Positions 51,814 through 63,553 of a stretch of DNA of 64,000 nt are shown one piece after another; positions within the stretch are counted from its first letter, which is position 1; each line of letters starts with the position of its first letter. Location of the stretch: contig QHXN01000027.1 of NCBI GenBank assembly GCA_003222975.1, forward strand, positions 62,001-126,000, read 5' to 3'. Below the pieces are notes generated by a model. It was given only the letters and a program-made list of their open reading frames with translations, was not told the origin of the DNA and did no database searches. The position numbers were made by a program, and so were the translations under genes. Source of the stretch: Acidobacteriota bacterium. GTDB lineage: Bacteria; Acidobacteriota; Blastocatellia; Pyrinomonadales; Pyrinomonadaceae.

Positions 51814-53025
51814 ATGCTGACGAACGGCAGAAATCTCGTCTGGGTCTTCCTCGCCCTCCTGCTCTTCTCCGCCCACGCGCGCGCCGCCGATAAGATTTCC
51901 AAAGAGACTCTCGACTCGCACGGCAAGAAACGGACTTACTACCTCTTCGTCCCCGGCTCGGTGTCGGCGGCGACGCCCGCCCCGCTCGTCGTGCTGCTCC
52001 ACGGTTCGGGGCGTAACGGCCTCTCACTCGTTGAGAAGTGGAAAGACCTGGCCGGCGCGGAGGGGTTCATCCTCGCCGGGCCGGACGCGAGCGACCCGCA
52101 GGGGTGGCGCACGCCCGAAGACGGCCCCGACTTCATACGCGACCTGGTGGAAGTGCTCCGCGCGAAGTACCCCGTCAACGCGCGCCGGGTTTACCTCTTC
52201 GGGCACTCGGCGGGGGCCGTCTTCGCCCTCGACCTCTCGATGATGGAGTCGGAGTATTTCGCCGCGGCGGCGGTTCACGCCGGCGCGTGGCGGGGCGAAG
52301 AGGAGTTTTCCTTCATAGACTACGCGAAGCGCCAGATGCCGCTGGCGATTTTCGTCGGCGACCGGGATCAGTACTTCCCCCTCGGCTCCGTCAAGGCGAC
52401 GGAGGCCGCGCTCAAGGGCCGGGGCTTTCCCGTCGAGTTGACTATTATGAAGGGGCACGACCACTGGTACTACGACCTCGCGCCGGAGATTAACCGCAAC
52501 GCCTGGGCCTTCCTCAAGCGGCATGAGCTGAACGAAGAGCCGAGGTACGAGACCTATAATTACACCGGCTCGCCGGACGAAGTTAACGCCGCGGTGAAGG
52601 AGATCAACGCGCTCTCCTTGAAGTCCAACGACTCGCTGCAACTGTTCAACGCCAAAGAAGAGGAGCTGCGTGGAAAGGGTTACGGCGGGGAGGGCGTCGC
52701 CGCAGTCGCGCGGGCGCAGATGGGGCTGCTCAAAGAGGGCGCGGACGCGCTCCGCGCCGCCGCGCTCAGGGCCGAGCAGGCGAGTAAGCTGAAGTTGAAG
52801 CGCAATGACTCGCAGTATTTTTCCCTCTTCGCGCAGAGTGCTCGTAAGAGGGCGGAGGCTTTTGACGCGATGCGGGAGCGCGCGGAGTTGTTACTAAGCG
52901 ATGAGCCGCCCAACACCGTCACGGCCAAAATGAACGAGGCGTCTGTCAGGGCTGAGAGGCTGAATCAGGAGGCCAACGAGTTGGAGCAGAAGGCCGAGCG
53001 GATGAGAGCGGGGCAGGATCACTGA
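51814..53025 (+). CDS. Secreted esterase (PHB-depolymerase-like) with C-terminal coiled coil
   Basis: A 403-residue exported alpha/beta-hydrolase. The signal peptide (LVWVFLALLLFSAHARA) is followed by LVVLLHGSGRNGLSLVEKW, the nucleophile elbow GHSAGA with Ser132, the acid in VGDRDQYFPL and His in GHDHWYY, so the triad is complete. This order matches LpqC/PHB-depolymerase-type esterases. From about residue 250 the protein is helical and highly charged (NAAVKEINALSLKSNDSLQLFN to the end), a probable coiled coil not usual in the family. AGGAG seven bases before ATG 51814 fixes the start. Confidence 0.88.
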   Translation: MLTNGRNLVWVFLALLLFSAHARAADKISKETLDSHGKKRTYYLFVPGSVSAATPAPLVVLLHGSGRNGLSLVEKWKDLAGAEGFILAGPDASDPQGWRTPEDGPDFIRDLVEVLRAKYPVNARRVYLFGHSAGAVFALDLSMMESEYFAAAAVHAGAWRGEEEFSFIDYAKRQMPLAIFVGDRDQYFPLGSVKATEAALKGRGFPVELTIMKGHDHWYYDLAPEINRNAWAFLKRHELNEEPRYETYNYTGSPDEVNAAVKEINALSLKSNDSLQLFNAKEEELRGKGYGGEGVAAVARAQMGLLKEGADALRAAALRAEQASKLKLKRNDSQYFSLFAQSARKRAEAFDAMRERAELLLSDEPPNTVTAKMNEASVRAERLNQEANELEQKAERMRAGQDH

Positions 53026-53040
53026 CCCCGCGCCCATAAA

Positions 53041-53100
53041 CGGCATGCGGCGGACGTGCGATACGAATCTCAACCTCGACGTTGCGGCATGCCGCCGACG
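53041..53100. repeat. Direct repeat before the nitroreductase gene
   Basis: CGGCATGCGGCGGACG (53041-53056) recurs as CGGCATGCCGCCGACG (53085-53100), a 16-base direct repeat with two differences, 44 bases apart and 31-90 bases before ATG 53132. Such spacing (about four helical turns) fits a dimer operator, but no regulator is nearby. Confidence 0.35.
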
Positions 53101-53131
53101 CCGGGCGTCAGACACAACGAGGAAGGAACCT

Positions 53132-53719
53132 ATGATTAAGGGAAGCGAGCGAAGGGAAGCCGATTACCCGGTGGACAAAATCTTTCTCGACCGCTGGTCG
53201 CCGCGCGCGATGTCGGGCGAGGAGATGGCGGAGGGAGAGTTGATGGCGCTGTTCGAGGCGGCGCGCTGGGCACCCTCGTCTTACAACAACCAGCCGTGGC
53301 GCATCCTCTACGCGCGGCGCGGCACCGAGAACTGGCCGCAATTCTTCGGCCTGCTCGTCGGGGGTAACCAGGCTTGGGCGAAGGACGCCGCCGCGCTCCT
53401 CCTGTTCGTCTCGAAGACGACCTTCGACTTCAACGGCGAGACTTACCCGACGCACTCGTTCGACACCGGCGCGGCGTGGGAGAACCTGGCGCTGCAAGCC
53501 ACGCTCAAGGGCTACGTCGTCCACGGCATGCAGGGCTTCGACTACGAGCGCGCGCGCGCGGAGCTACGCATCCCCGAAGGCTTCCGCGTCGAGGCGATGG
53601 CCGCCGTCGGCAGGCCCGGCAAGGCGGAAGACCTGCCGGAGGGCTTGCGGGAGCGCGAAGCGCCCAGCCCGCGGAAGAAGCTCGCGGAGATCGTCTGCGA
53701 GGGGAAGTTCCGCTTCTGA
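53132..53719 (+). CDS. Nitroreductase-family protein
   Basis: A 195-residue FMN-dependent nitroreductase-family enzyme. The FMN-binding N-terminal FLDRWSPRAMSGEEM and LFEAARWAPSSYNNQPWRILYA, the central FDTGAAWENLALQATLKGYVVHGM and the C-terminal VEAMAAVGRPG are typical. Substrates in this family are quinones, nitroaromatics or flavins. ATG 53132, with GGAAGGA five bases before it, is preferred over an upstream frame that would read through the direct repeat. The following cupin starts 20 bases after the stop, suggesting co-transcription. Confidence 0.9.
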   Translation: MIKGSERREADYPVDKIFLDRWSPRAMSGEEMAEGELMALFEAARWAPSSYNNQPWRILYARRGTENWPQFFGLLVGGNQAWAKDAAALLLFVSKTTFDFNGETYPTHSFDTGAAWENLALQATLKGYVVHGMQGFDYERARAELRIPEGFRVEAMAAVGRPGKAEDLPEGLREREAPSPRKKLAEIVCEGKFRF

Positions 53720-53739
53720 GAAACGTCGGGCCGAAAGAG

Positions 53740-54135
53740 ATGGCGGAGGAGACCGAGACGAACCCGGACGCTTCGACGAACGCCGCCCGGCGGAGGGTGA
53801 GCGTCGCGGAGGCTCTGGCGCGACTGCCCGGCGCGGGCGGCGTGCGCTTCGCGGAGGTGCTCAAACACGGCAGCCTCTCGGTCGAGATTTACGCGCCGCG
53901 GGGCACAGACCCGCAGCAGCCGCACACGCGCGACGAGGCTTACATAGTCATCGAGGGCCGCGGCGAGTTCGTCAACGGCGAGGAGCGACACCCCGTAGCG
54001 CCCGGCGACTTTCTCTTCGTGCCTGCTGGCGTCGTGCACCGCTTCGAGAGCTTCACCGAAGACCTCACGGTGTGGGTCATCTTCTATGGGCCGGAAGGCG
54101 GCGAAGGCGCTGCGCCTCCCCCGCGGCCCCGATGA
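53740..54135 (+). CDS. Cupin-domain protein
   Basis: A 131-residue protein with a single cupin barrel in its second half. Motif 1 is PHTRDEAYIVIEGRGEF (His, Glu) and motif 2 is PGDFLFVPAGVVHRFE (His). The N-terminal 40 residues are charged and loosely helical. The metal ligands are complete, so it can bind a divalent ion; the ligand or substrate is unknown. It follows the nitroreductase by 20 bases and ends 36 bases before the membrane protein gene, and the three may form one transcript. Confidence 0.85.
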   Translation: MAEETETNPDASTNAARRRVSVAEALARLPGAGGVRFAEVLKHGSLSVEIYAPRGTDPQQPHTRDEAYIVIEGRGEFVNGEERHPVAPGDFLFVPAGVVHRFESFTEDLTVWVIFYGPEGGEGAAPPPRPR

Positions 54136-54171
54136 GCCGCGACTCGCCCTCTCTGCGCGGCGACCGTTTCG

Positions 54172-55827
54172 ATGAAGTGTAAAGAGCTGACACGTCGTTT
54201 CGCCCCCGCCGCCGTCGCCTGCGGCGCGGGCGTCGCCGCAATCCTACCCGCCGCCGCCCGTGGCTTCCCCTACGGCAACGACCTGCCTCACCACTACCGC
54301 ATGTCACTGGCCTTCTACGACTCGATCCGCGCGGGTAATCTCTACCCCGGCCTGATCGCTTCGACGAACGGCGGCTTCGGCGATTTCAGCCCGCGACTCT
54401 ACCCGCCGCTCGTCTATTACCTGCTCGCCGCCGGGCGCGGCGTCGCGGGCGACTGGTACGCGGGGAGCTTTCTCGTCTTCTCGCTGCTCTCGGCGGCGGG
54501 CTGCCTCGGCATCTACTTCTGGGCGCGCGCCTTTCTCGCGCCGCGCCACGCGGCCCTGGCCGGGGCGCTCTACGCCTTCGTGCCCTTCCGCCTCGACGAC
54601 TTCTACCAGGGTTCCTACTTCGGGCAGTACGCGGCGGGCGCAGTCCTTCCTTTCGCCTTCGCCTTCGTCGAGCGCGTTTGCCGCCGCGGCACGCGGCGAG
54701 ACGTGGCCGGCCTGGCCGCGTCCTTCGCGCTCCTCTGTCTGACGCACTTGCCGCTGACGGTCATCGGCTCGTTGTCGCTACTCGTCTATGCGCTGCTGCG
54801 GCTGCCGCACGGCGCGCGGCTGACCGCGGCGCTCAGGCTGGCGGGCGGCGTGCTGCTGGGGCTTCTGTGCAGCTCCTTCTACTGGGCGACGATGCTGGCC
54901 GAGAGGTCTTGGGTCAGGATCGGGTTCGAGCAGCCGGGCCGTTGGGCCGACTACAGCCGCAATTTCCTCTTCCAGCGCGAGGTCTACCCGGAGACGGTCT
55001 GGGTTCTGTTCGTCAACGTCGTCGCCGTCGCGACGTTCGCGATGTTCCTGCCGGCGCTGGCGCTGGCGCGACGCTGGCGTGAAGTCGGGCCGAAGTCGGA
55101 GGTGAAGGCCCTGGCCGCGCTGCTGCTGCTCTCGACCTTCTTCGCGACCCCGCTCAGCAGGCCCGTCTGGGCCGTCCTCCCATCCTTGCAGCAGACGCAG
55201 TTCCCCTGGCGCTGGCTGGCGGTCGCCTCGATGGCCGGGCCGCCGCTGGTGGCGGCGAGCGTCCCCGTCTGGGCGGAACAACTCAAGGGCTACGGGCGTG
55301 CGCTCTCGCTTGCCGTCGCCTGCGTCATGCTCGCGCTCGTCGCCTCGGCTTCGTCCTTCGTCGTCACACAAGCCGACTATTACTCGCGCGCCGAGTTCGA
55401 CGCGAAACTCGTGACGCTGCCGGACTCCGCGACACTCTCCGACTGGCTCCCCGCGTGGGCGAAAACGGTTCCGCCCAAGGCGGACGCCCCGCTCCGTATC
55501 CCGCAGCGCACCTTCACGATTCGTACCTGGGAGCCTGAGCGCCGCGCGTTCCGCGTGGCCGCGGGCCAGGCGGTCGAGGCGCGCGTGCGTGCGTTTTACT
55601 ACCCGCGCTGGGTGGCCGTTGACGAACGGGGCGGGATTCTGCCGACGCGACCGGACGAAGACGGCGCGCTCCTCGTCTCGCTTCCGGCGGAGGAGGTCTC
55701 GGTCGAACTGAATTTCCGCGAGCCGCGCCTGGCGAAGCTCTCAGGCGCGGCGAGCGCCGCCGGGTGGGTCTTACTGTTCGCGCTGTGCGTTTCGGGAAGG
55801 CGTCGAGAGCCGCCGAGCGCCGTGTGA
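54172..55827 (+). CDS. Large polytopic membrane protein (YfhO/PTPS-related type)
   Basis: A 551-residue protein with about 11 hydrophobic segments. The start FPYGNDLPHHYRMSLAFYDSIRAGNLYP, with the acidic loop residue GNDLPHH, and SPRLYPPLVYYLLAAGRGVAG fit the GT-C-like membrane proteins annotated as PTPS-related or YfhO-like, thought to transfer sugars from lipid carriers. After the membrane part, a beta-rich extracytoplasmic segment (FTIRTWEPERRAFRVAAGQAVEARVRAFYYPRW) and one final helix close the protein. The glycosyltransferase role is inference. No strong Shine-Dalgarno precedes ATG 54172. Confidence 0.72.
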   Translation: MKCKELTRRFAPAAVACGAGVAAILPAAARGFPYGNDLPHHYRMSLAFYDSIRAGNLYPGLIASTNGGFGDFSPRLYPPLVYYLLAAGRGVAGDWYAGSFLVFSLLSAAGCLGIYFWARAFLAPRHAALAGALYAFVPFRLDDFYQGSYFGQYAAGAVLPFAFAFVERVCRRGTRRDVAGLAASFALLCLTHLPLTVIGSLSLLVYALLRLPHGARLTAALRLAGGVLLGLLCSSFYWATMLAERSWVRIGFEQPGRWADYSRNFLFQREVYPETVWVLFVNVVAVATFAMFLPALALARRWREVGPKSEVKALAALLLLSTFFATPLSRPVWAVLPSLQQTQFPWRWLAVASMAGPPLVAASVPVWAEQLKGYGRALSLAVACVMLALVASASSFVVTQADYYSRAEFDAKLVTLPDSATLSDWLPAWAKTVPPKADAPLRIPQRTFTIRTWEPERRAFRVAAGQAVEARVRAFYYPRWVAVDERGGILPTRPDEDGALLVSLPAEEVSVELNFREPRLAKLSGAASAAGWVLLFALCVSGRRREPPSAV

Positions 55828-55908
55828 ATCGTCAAAGAAGGAAGGACATTAAAGGCAGTCGCTTTGCCTCGGACTCGCCATCTTCTCCACCTGCTCATCG
55901 CTCCCTCG

Positions 55909-58830
<2,922 letters not shown>

Positions 58831-58894
58831 CTTGCCCGCCCTTCTTCGCTTCAGGGATTTCGCGTCCTGTTTTATGCCTCTTCGCGCAGAAAAA

Positions 58895-58927
58895 CAACGG
58901 CCCGCGTCGCGCTCGACGCGGGCCGTT
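58895..58927 (-). terminator. Intrinsic terminator for the DUF4097 gene
   Basis: CAACGGCCCGCGTCG and its exact complement form a 15-bp stem with a 3-base loop; on the minus strand it is followed by TTTTT. It stands 50 bases after the DUF4097 stop and is the clearest minus-strand terminator in the window. Confidence 0.88.
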
Positions 58928-58976
58928 GACCTGGACGCTCTCTTTCGGGTCAGGCGAGCAGTCGTCTCTTGCGAAC

Positions 58977-59858
58977 TCAGTGGCCGGGCGGCGGCGGCGG
59001 CGGGGCCGCGCCGGGAGGCACGGACGACGAAGTAGTGGTGGCGCTCGTCGTCGTCACAACGCCCGCGGGCGCGTCGGACTCGAAGCGGACGTTGCCGTTG
59101 ACGCCCTTGATCTCGATGGGCGAGCCGCCCGACCCGAGGCGCGCGCGCATATTGACGCCGTTCTGGCGCTCCTGCATCGTGACGTTCGGCACGTTCAAAG
59201 CGAGGCTGCCGTTCTGCCCCTTCACCTCGATGTCGGCGTTGACATTCTCCCTGAGCCGAATCTCAACGTTGCCGTTGACGCCCTTGACCTCCATCCCCTG
59301 CGCGCCGAGCTGCGCGACGCCGAACTTCACTCCGCCGTTGACGCCCTTGATCTCGGAATGGCCGAGCGACTGCGCCACTTCGACGCGCCCGTTGACGCCT
59401 TCGACCTCGACCGCGCCGTCAACTTCCCCGACGCGCACGGGGCCGTTCACGCCCTTCGTCGAAAGCTCGACGCGTCGCGGCAGGCTGAGCGTCACTTCCT
59501 GACGCACGTGCCCACCGCCGCCCCAGAGCCAGCGCCAGAGGCCGCGGCCTCCGTCCGATTCGCCGTGGACGACGACGCCCGAAGGCGTCAGCTCGACGAT
59601 GACCTTGTTGTATTCGAGGTCGTCGGCGTCGTCGGCGGTGCGGACGACGCGCACGTCAGCCGTGTCTGTGTCGGCGGTGTTGACCTCGACCGAGCCGTTG
59701 ATGCCGCGCACCTCGACGCGCGCGCCCGCGTCGAGCCTGCCGGTCTGGCGCGTCTCCTCCTGCTTGCTCACGTGCGGAGTTCTCCACTTCGTCACCCAGC
59801 GACCGGCGACCGCCGCGGCGACGACGAGTAAGACGACTAAGAAAATGCGACCTTTCAT
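58977..59858 (-). CDS. Exported DUF4097-type beta-helical protein
   Basis: A 293-residue protein with one N-terminal hydrophobic segment (IFLVVLLVVAAAVAG), a signal peptide or anchor. The body is a ladder of short strands built around a repeated turn: GINGSVEV, GVNGPVRV, GVNGRVEV, GVNGGVKF, GVNGNVEI, GQNGSLAL, GVNGNVRF. This is the DUF4097/DUF2807 pattern, thought to be a right-handed beta-solenoid. It ends in a Pro-rich tail. The function is unknown; related proteins include the exported putative adhesins next to anti-sigma or LiaI-type systems, absent here. AAGGTGAG before ATG 59858 supports the start. Confidence 0.87.
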   Translation of the reverse strand: MKGRIFLVVLLVVAAAVAGRWVTKWRTPHVSKQEETRQTGRLDAGARVEVRGINGSVEVNTADTDTADVRVVRTADDADDLEYNKVIVELTPSGVVVHGESDGGRGLWRWLWGGGGHVRQEVTLSLPRRVELSTKGVNGPVRVGEVDGAVEVEGVNGRVEVAQSLGHSEIKGVNGGVKFGVAQLGAQGMEVKGVNGNVEIRLRENVNADIEVKGQNGSLALNVPNVTMQERQNGVNMRARLGSGGSPIEIKGVNGNVRFESDAPAGVVTTTSATTTSSSVPPGAAPPPPPPGH

Positions 59859-59988
59859 TATCTCACCTTCCGGCGGGGCGAGTTCCTCGCTTCCGAAGCC
59901 CCGGCCCGCCGCTGCCTGTTTGAGTGTTTGAATCCAGCGCCCGCTAACTTGTCCACGAAGAGAAACGACGCGGCGGGCGGCGAAGTTC

Positions 59989-60915
59989 TCATTTTTCCGC
60001 GCCCGCGCCGGAACTTAAGGCCACGGCGATTTCAGACGCGACGTGCGCGTTCTCTTCGAGCAGCGCGACGTTCGCCTTGAGCGTTGCGCCGCCGCTCGCG
60101 CGACCCATGTGCGCCAGAAGGAACGGCGTCAGCTCCCGCCCGCCGACACCCCGCCGCCCGGCTTCCGAGAGCGCCTCGGACAGCAACCCTTCCATCACGC
60201 GCGCGTCAACTTCGGACTCCGGCGGCACGGGCACGCAGACGACGAGCGCTGCTTCGAGGCCGAGCGCGTCGCGCGTGCGCGCGAGCTGCGCCACCTCCCG
60301 GCCCGAGTCCGCGCGCGCGTCAACGGGCAGCCCCGCGCGGCGCGTGTAGAACGCGGGCATCTCTTCGCAGCCATAGCCGACCAGGCAGACGCCGTGCGTC
60401 TCAAGCCACTCGCGCGTGGCCGGAAGGTCGAGCACGGACTTCGCGCCGGAGCAGACGACCGTCATGGGTGTGCGCGCAAGCTCCGGCAGGTCTGCGCTCA
60501 CGTCCGGCAGAGCGCCGCGGTGCACGCCGCCGATGCCGCCCGTCGCGAAGACCTTCAGGCCGGCGCGGCCCGCGATCCACAGCGTCCCCGCGACGGTCGT
60601 CGCGCCGTCCAGGCGGCGCGCGACCGCGACGGCCAGGTCGCGCCGGCTCACCTTGCGCACGCCTTCGCCGTAGGCGAGCCGTTCGAGCTGCGAGTCGTCC
60701 AACCCAACGCAGAGCACCCCGCCGATGACGGCCACGGTCGCGGGCACAGCGCCGCGCTCACGCACGATCTTTTCGAGCCGCCGCGCCGTCTCAAGGTTCA
60801 AAGGGCGCGGCAGCCCGTGCGCGATGACCGTGGATTCGAGCGCCACGACTGCGCGCCCCTCGTGCAACGCGGCCTCGACTTCTTCGCTAATTTTTAGAAG
60901 GCTTCGGTCGAACAT
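59989..60915 (-). CDS. psuG: Pseudouridine-5'-phosphate glycosidase
   Basis: A 308-residue enzyme that splits pseudouridine 5'-phosphate to uracil and ribose 5-phosphate in RNA nucleoside salvage. Signature blocks: VALESTVIAHGLPRPLNLETA, AVIGGVLCVGL, KVSRRDLAVAVA, FATGGIGGVHRG and SGAKSVLDLPATREWLETHGV, plus LPVDARADSGREVA. Length is normal. The kinase partner PsuK is not adjacent. ATG 60913-60915 lacks a Shine-Dalgarno because the 24-bp repeat hairpin begins 11 bases upstream of it. Confidence 0.94.
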   Translation of the reverse strand: MFDRSLLKISEEVEAALHEGRAVVALESTVIAHGLPRPLNLETARRLEKIVRERGAVPATVAVIGGVLCVGLDDSQLERLAYGEGVRKVSRRDLAVAVARRLDGATTVAGTLWIAGRAGLKVFATGGIGGVHRGALPDVSADLPELARTPMTVVCSGAKSVLDLPATREWLETHGVCLVGYGCEEMPAFYTRRAGLPVDARADSGREVAQLARTRDALGLEAALVVCVPVPPESEVDARVMEGLLSEALSEAGRRGVGGRELTPFLLAHMGRASGGATLKANVALLEENAHVASEIAVALSSGAGAEK

Positions 60916-60925
60916 AAAAGAGGCT

Positions 60926-60984
60926 AGATGCTAGATGTCGGATGCTGGTGAAGTCAATTTACCAGCATCCGACATCTAGCATCT
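60926..60984. repeat. TGCTAGA-type inverted repeat, 24-bp perfect stem
   Basis: Arms 60926-60949 and 60961-60984 are exact complements with an 11-base loop (GAAGTCAATTT). Units are TGCTAGA, TGTCGGA, TGCTGG. It lies between the DUF11 gene end and the psuG start, both on the minus strand. Confidence 0.92.
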
Positions 60985-60998
60985 GGCCCCTGCCTTCT

Positions 60999-63464
60999 TC
61001 AGCGGATGCGCGTGGTGAAGGAGACGCTGCCGGTGTTGTTGGGCGAGGTCTGACTCAGGTTTCCTGTGAACGTCCAGCGGACGTGCGTGACGTTGCGGTC
61101 GTAGCCGGCGGGCGCGCCGCCGCCGCCCGACGCCGGAGTGTAGGCGTAGGTCGTGCCGCCGTCGTTCGAGTAGGCGACCGCGACGGTAAGGCCCGTCGTG
61201 CCGAGGCTGTTTGAGACAGACCCAACCTTGAAGTCGGTGTTCGCCGGAATCTGGTCGGTGAGGACGAAGCTCTGCGCGGCGCGGCCCCCGCTGTTGGTGA
61301 AAGTTATTTTGTAGGTCAGGTCTGTGCCCGGCGACTGCTGCTGCGTGGTGCAGTTGGCGGGACTCGTACAGTCCTTGACGAGCTGCACGCTGGGCGGGGC
61401 GACGACGTTCACGTCCTCGCCCGTGCTAGACGCGGGGTTGTAGCTGGCCGTGGTCGTGCCGTTCGTGGTCGTGCGAGCGGGGTCGAAGTAGGTCGCGGTC
61501 GCAGGGTTCTGCTGCACGCCGCTCACGCTCGACGCGATGGTCGTCGTGAAGGTGATGCTGACACTCCCGCCGCCGGGGATGGTGAACGTGCTCCAGGTCG
61601 GCACGGCGTCGCCGACCGCGGGGTTGGTCGTCGAGGGGCGCGTCGCGCCGCCCGTGAAGGTGACCGTGCCAGTCGAGGCGTAGGTGAAGCTCGTGGGGAG
61701 CGTGTCGGAGACGGCGAGGCTCGTGGCGGCGTTGCGGCTGGCGGCGTCCGAGACGACGATGGTGTAGGTGGCGGTCGTCCCCGAAGCCCCGTTGTTGACG
61801 GTGGGCGTGCTGGTCGTCTTGGTCACGGTCAGGACGGGGACGCACTGCGCGCCGGAGCTGACGCCGGGGACTTGTGTGACTGTGATCGTCAGGGCTTGGC
61901 CGTTCGCGCCCGGCGTCGCGCCGTAAGCGTCGGCGGTGGTGGTGGTGGTGCCGTTCGCGCCGCCGCTGACATCGAGGCTCGCGCCGCCGGTGGTAACGAT
62001 GAAGCCGCCGCCGCCGCCGCCGCCCGGCCCGTGACGGTTGCCGGGGAACGGTGTGCCCGCCGTCTGCGTGCTCCAAGCGTTGCCGCCGCGACCGCCGCGC
62101 GCGTTGACGGCGAGACCGCCGAGGCTGCCCGCGGAGACGCTGACGAGGACGCTGCCGCCCGCGCCGCCGCCGCCCGCGCCGTCGTTGTCTGTGAGGTTGT
62201 AGGCGTCGGCACCGTTGGCGCTGATCGTGCCAGTGCCGGAGACGCTCGCCGCGCGGATCATCACGATGCCGCCGCCCGCGCCGCCGCTGCTGGCGACGGT
62301 CGCGGAGTTGTTGCGCGAGCCAGCGCCGCCGCCGCCGCCCAACACCAGAAGGTTGGCCGCGCTCGCCACGGTGTCGCCGCCGATGCCGCCGACGGCGAGG
62401 TCGGAACTCCAGGTGTTGCCGCCGTTCCCGCCGTCGCCGCCGTTGCCGCCGCCGCCGCCGCCGGAGTTCTCGTCGTTGACGGGGGTGTCGCCGTCCGTGC
62501 CGCCGCCGCCGGCGTTGCCGGGCGCGCCGCGCGCGCTGCTGCCGCCCGGATAGCCTTCGACGCCGGTGTCGAGGACAGTGCCGCTCGCCGGGTCGTAGAC
62601 GTAGCGGGGCGTGCCCGCGATGCCCTCGCCCTTCATGCCGTGGAAGTTTCGGGTGGCGAGGTTAACGTAGTCGGTGTTGCTGCCCTTGCTTCCGCCCGCG
62701 ACCGCGCGACCGCCGCCGCCGCGGAAGCCCAGCCCGCTTACGCTGACGCTCGCGCCGCCGAGGCTGAGCACGCCCGCCACGTCGAAGACGAGGACGCCGC
62801 CGGAGGTTCCGTCCCACGTCGCGGCGGTCAGACTTGAGCCGAGCGTCGCGCTCGAATACTGCGGCACGCGCACGACCTGAAAGCGGCGCTGCCCCTGCGC
62901 GCCGCTCGCAGCCGCGTTGGTGTAGGTGTTCAGGAGGCCGCCTCCCGCGCCCGTTCCGCGTACCGTCACCGTCCCGCCGGCGAGGCTGACGGAGTTGGTG
63001 GCGGCGACGTACTCGTAGTGCCCGGTGTTGTTGAGGCCGGTCGAGCCGCTCCCCGTCCCGTTGTTCGCGCCGTAGGCGCTGCTGTTCGACGTGTTGATCC
63101 CGGCGTCCTGCATCTGTATGACGAGCAGGAGGTCGCCCGTGGCGATGGGCGTCGCGGCCCCGCCCGCGCTCGACGCGGCGAGCGAGATGGAGGTCGCGCC
63201 CGCGTTGGCCGTGGCCGAGCCGGGGTAGTACGTGTTGACGACGCCGCCGAGCGTGCCGCCGGGGCCGTCCTTGCCCGGATTGGCAACGCACGTCTGAGCC
63301 TGCGCCGGGGATGACGCCAGCCAGAGCACAGACGCGAGCAGGAGTACCGCGCGGAGGGCACGCACGGGCGGACGTGTGACACGGCGGCACAGGCCGGGGC
63401 GGGACGCCGGGCGCTCAACACACGCCGTGCCCTTCATCGTGCCGTCGGTCGTTGTGCCTCTCAA
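60999..63464 (-). CDS. Large secreted glycine-rich DUF11 surface protein
   Basis: An 821-residue exported protein. TTG 63464 has GAGGAC 8 bases before it; ATG 63437 is an alternative. A signal peptide (ALRAVLLLASVLWLASSPAQA) precedes an N-terminal domain with long poly-Gly turns (NSGGGGGGNGGDGGNGG, RHGPGGGGGGGF) typical of a GLYRICH beta-helix. The C-terminal third holds two DUF11/CARDB-like Ig modules (TVTKTTSTPTVNNGASGTTA and VQLVKDCTSPANCTTQQQS) and a last module, PAGYDRNVTHVRWTFTGN. No sortase or PEP-CTERM signal is visible. It may be a surface or adhesion protein. Its C-terminal end is closely paralogous to the next upstream gene. Confidence 0.85.
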   Translation of the reverse strand: MRGTTTDGTMKGTACVERPASRPGLCRRVTRPPVRALRAVLLLASVLWLASSPAQAQTCVANPGKDGPGGTLGGVVNTYYPGSATANAGATSISLAASSAGGAATPIATGDLLLVIQMQDAGINTSNSSAYGANNGTGSGSTGLNNTGHYEYVAATNSVSLAGGTVTVRGTGAGGGLLNTYTNAAASGAQGQRRFQVVRVPQYSSATLGSSLTAATWDGTSGGVLVFDVAGVLSLGGASVSVSGLGFRGGGGRAVAGGSKGSNTDYVNLATRNFHGMKGEGIAGTPRYVYDPASGTVLDTGVEGYPGGSSARGAPGNAGGGGTDGDTPVNDENSGGGGGGNGGDGGNGGNTWSSDLAVGGIGGDTVASAANLLVLGGGGGAGSRNNSATVASSGGAGGGIVMIRAASVSGTGTISANGADAYNLTDNDGAGGGGAGGSVLVSVSAGSLGGLAVNARGGRGGNAWSTQTAGTPFPGNRHGPGGGGGGGFIVTTGGASLDVSGGANGTTTTTADAYGATPGANGQALTITVTQVPGVSSGAQCVPVLTVTKTTSTPTVNNGASGTTATYTIVVSDAASRNAATSLAVSDTLPTSFTYASTGTVTFTGGATRPSTTNPAVGDAVPTWSTFTIPGGGSVSITFTTTIASSVSGVQQNPATATYFDPARTTTNGTTTASYNPASSTGEDVNVVAPPSVQLVKDCTSPANCTTQQQSPGTDLTYKITFTNSGGRAAQSFVLTDQIPANTDFKVGSVSNSLGTTGLTVAVAYSNDGGTTYAYTPASGGGGAPAGYDRNVTHVRWTFTGNLSQTSPNNTGSVSFTTRIR

Positions 63465-63553
63465 TTGCTCGTCCTCTTTGCCAAGGTTCGAGAGCTTTGG
63501 CGAGGTGGTGGGGTCAATTTACCCACCTGACTTTTAGCCTCCGGCCCCGTTCT

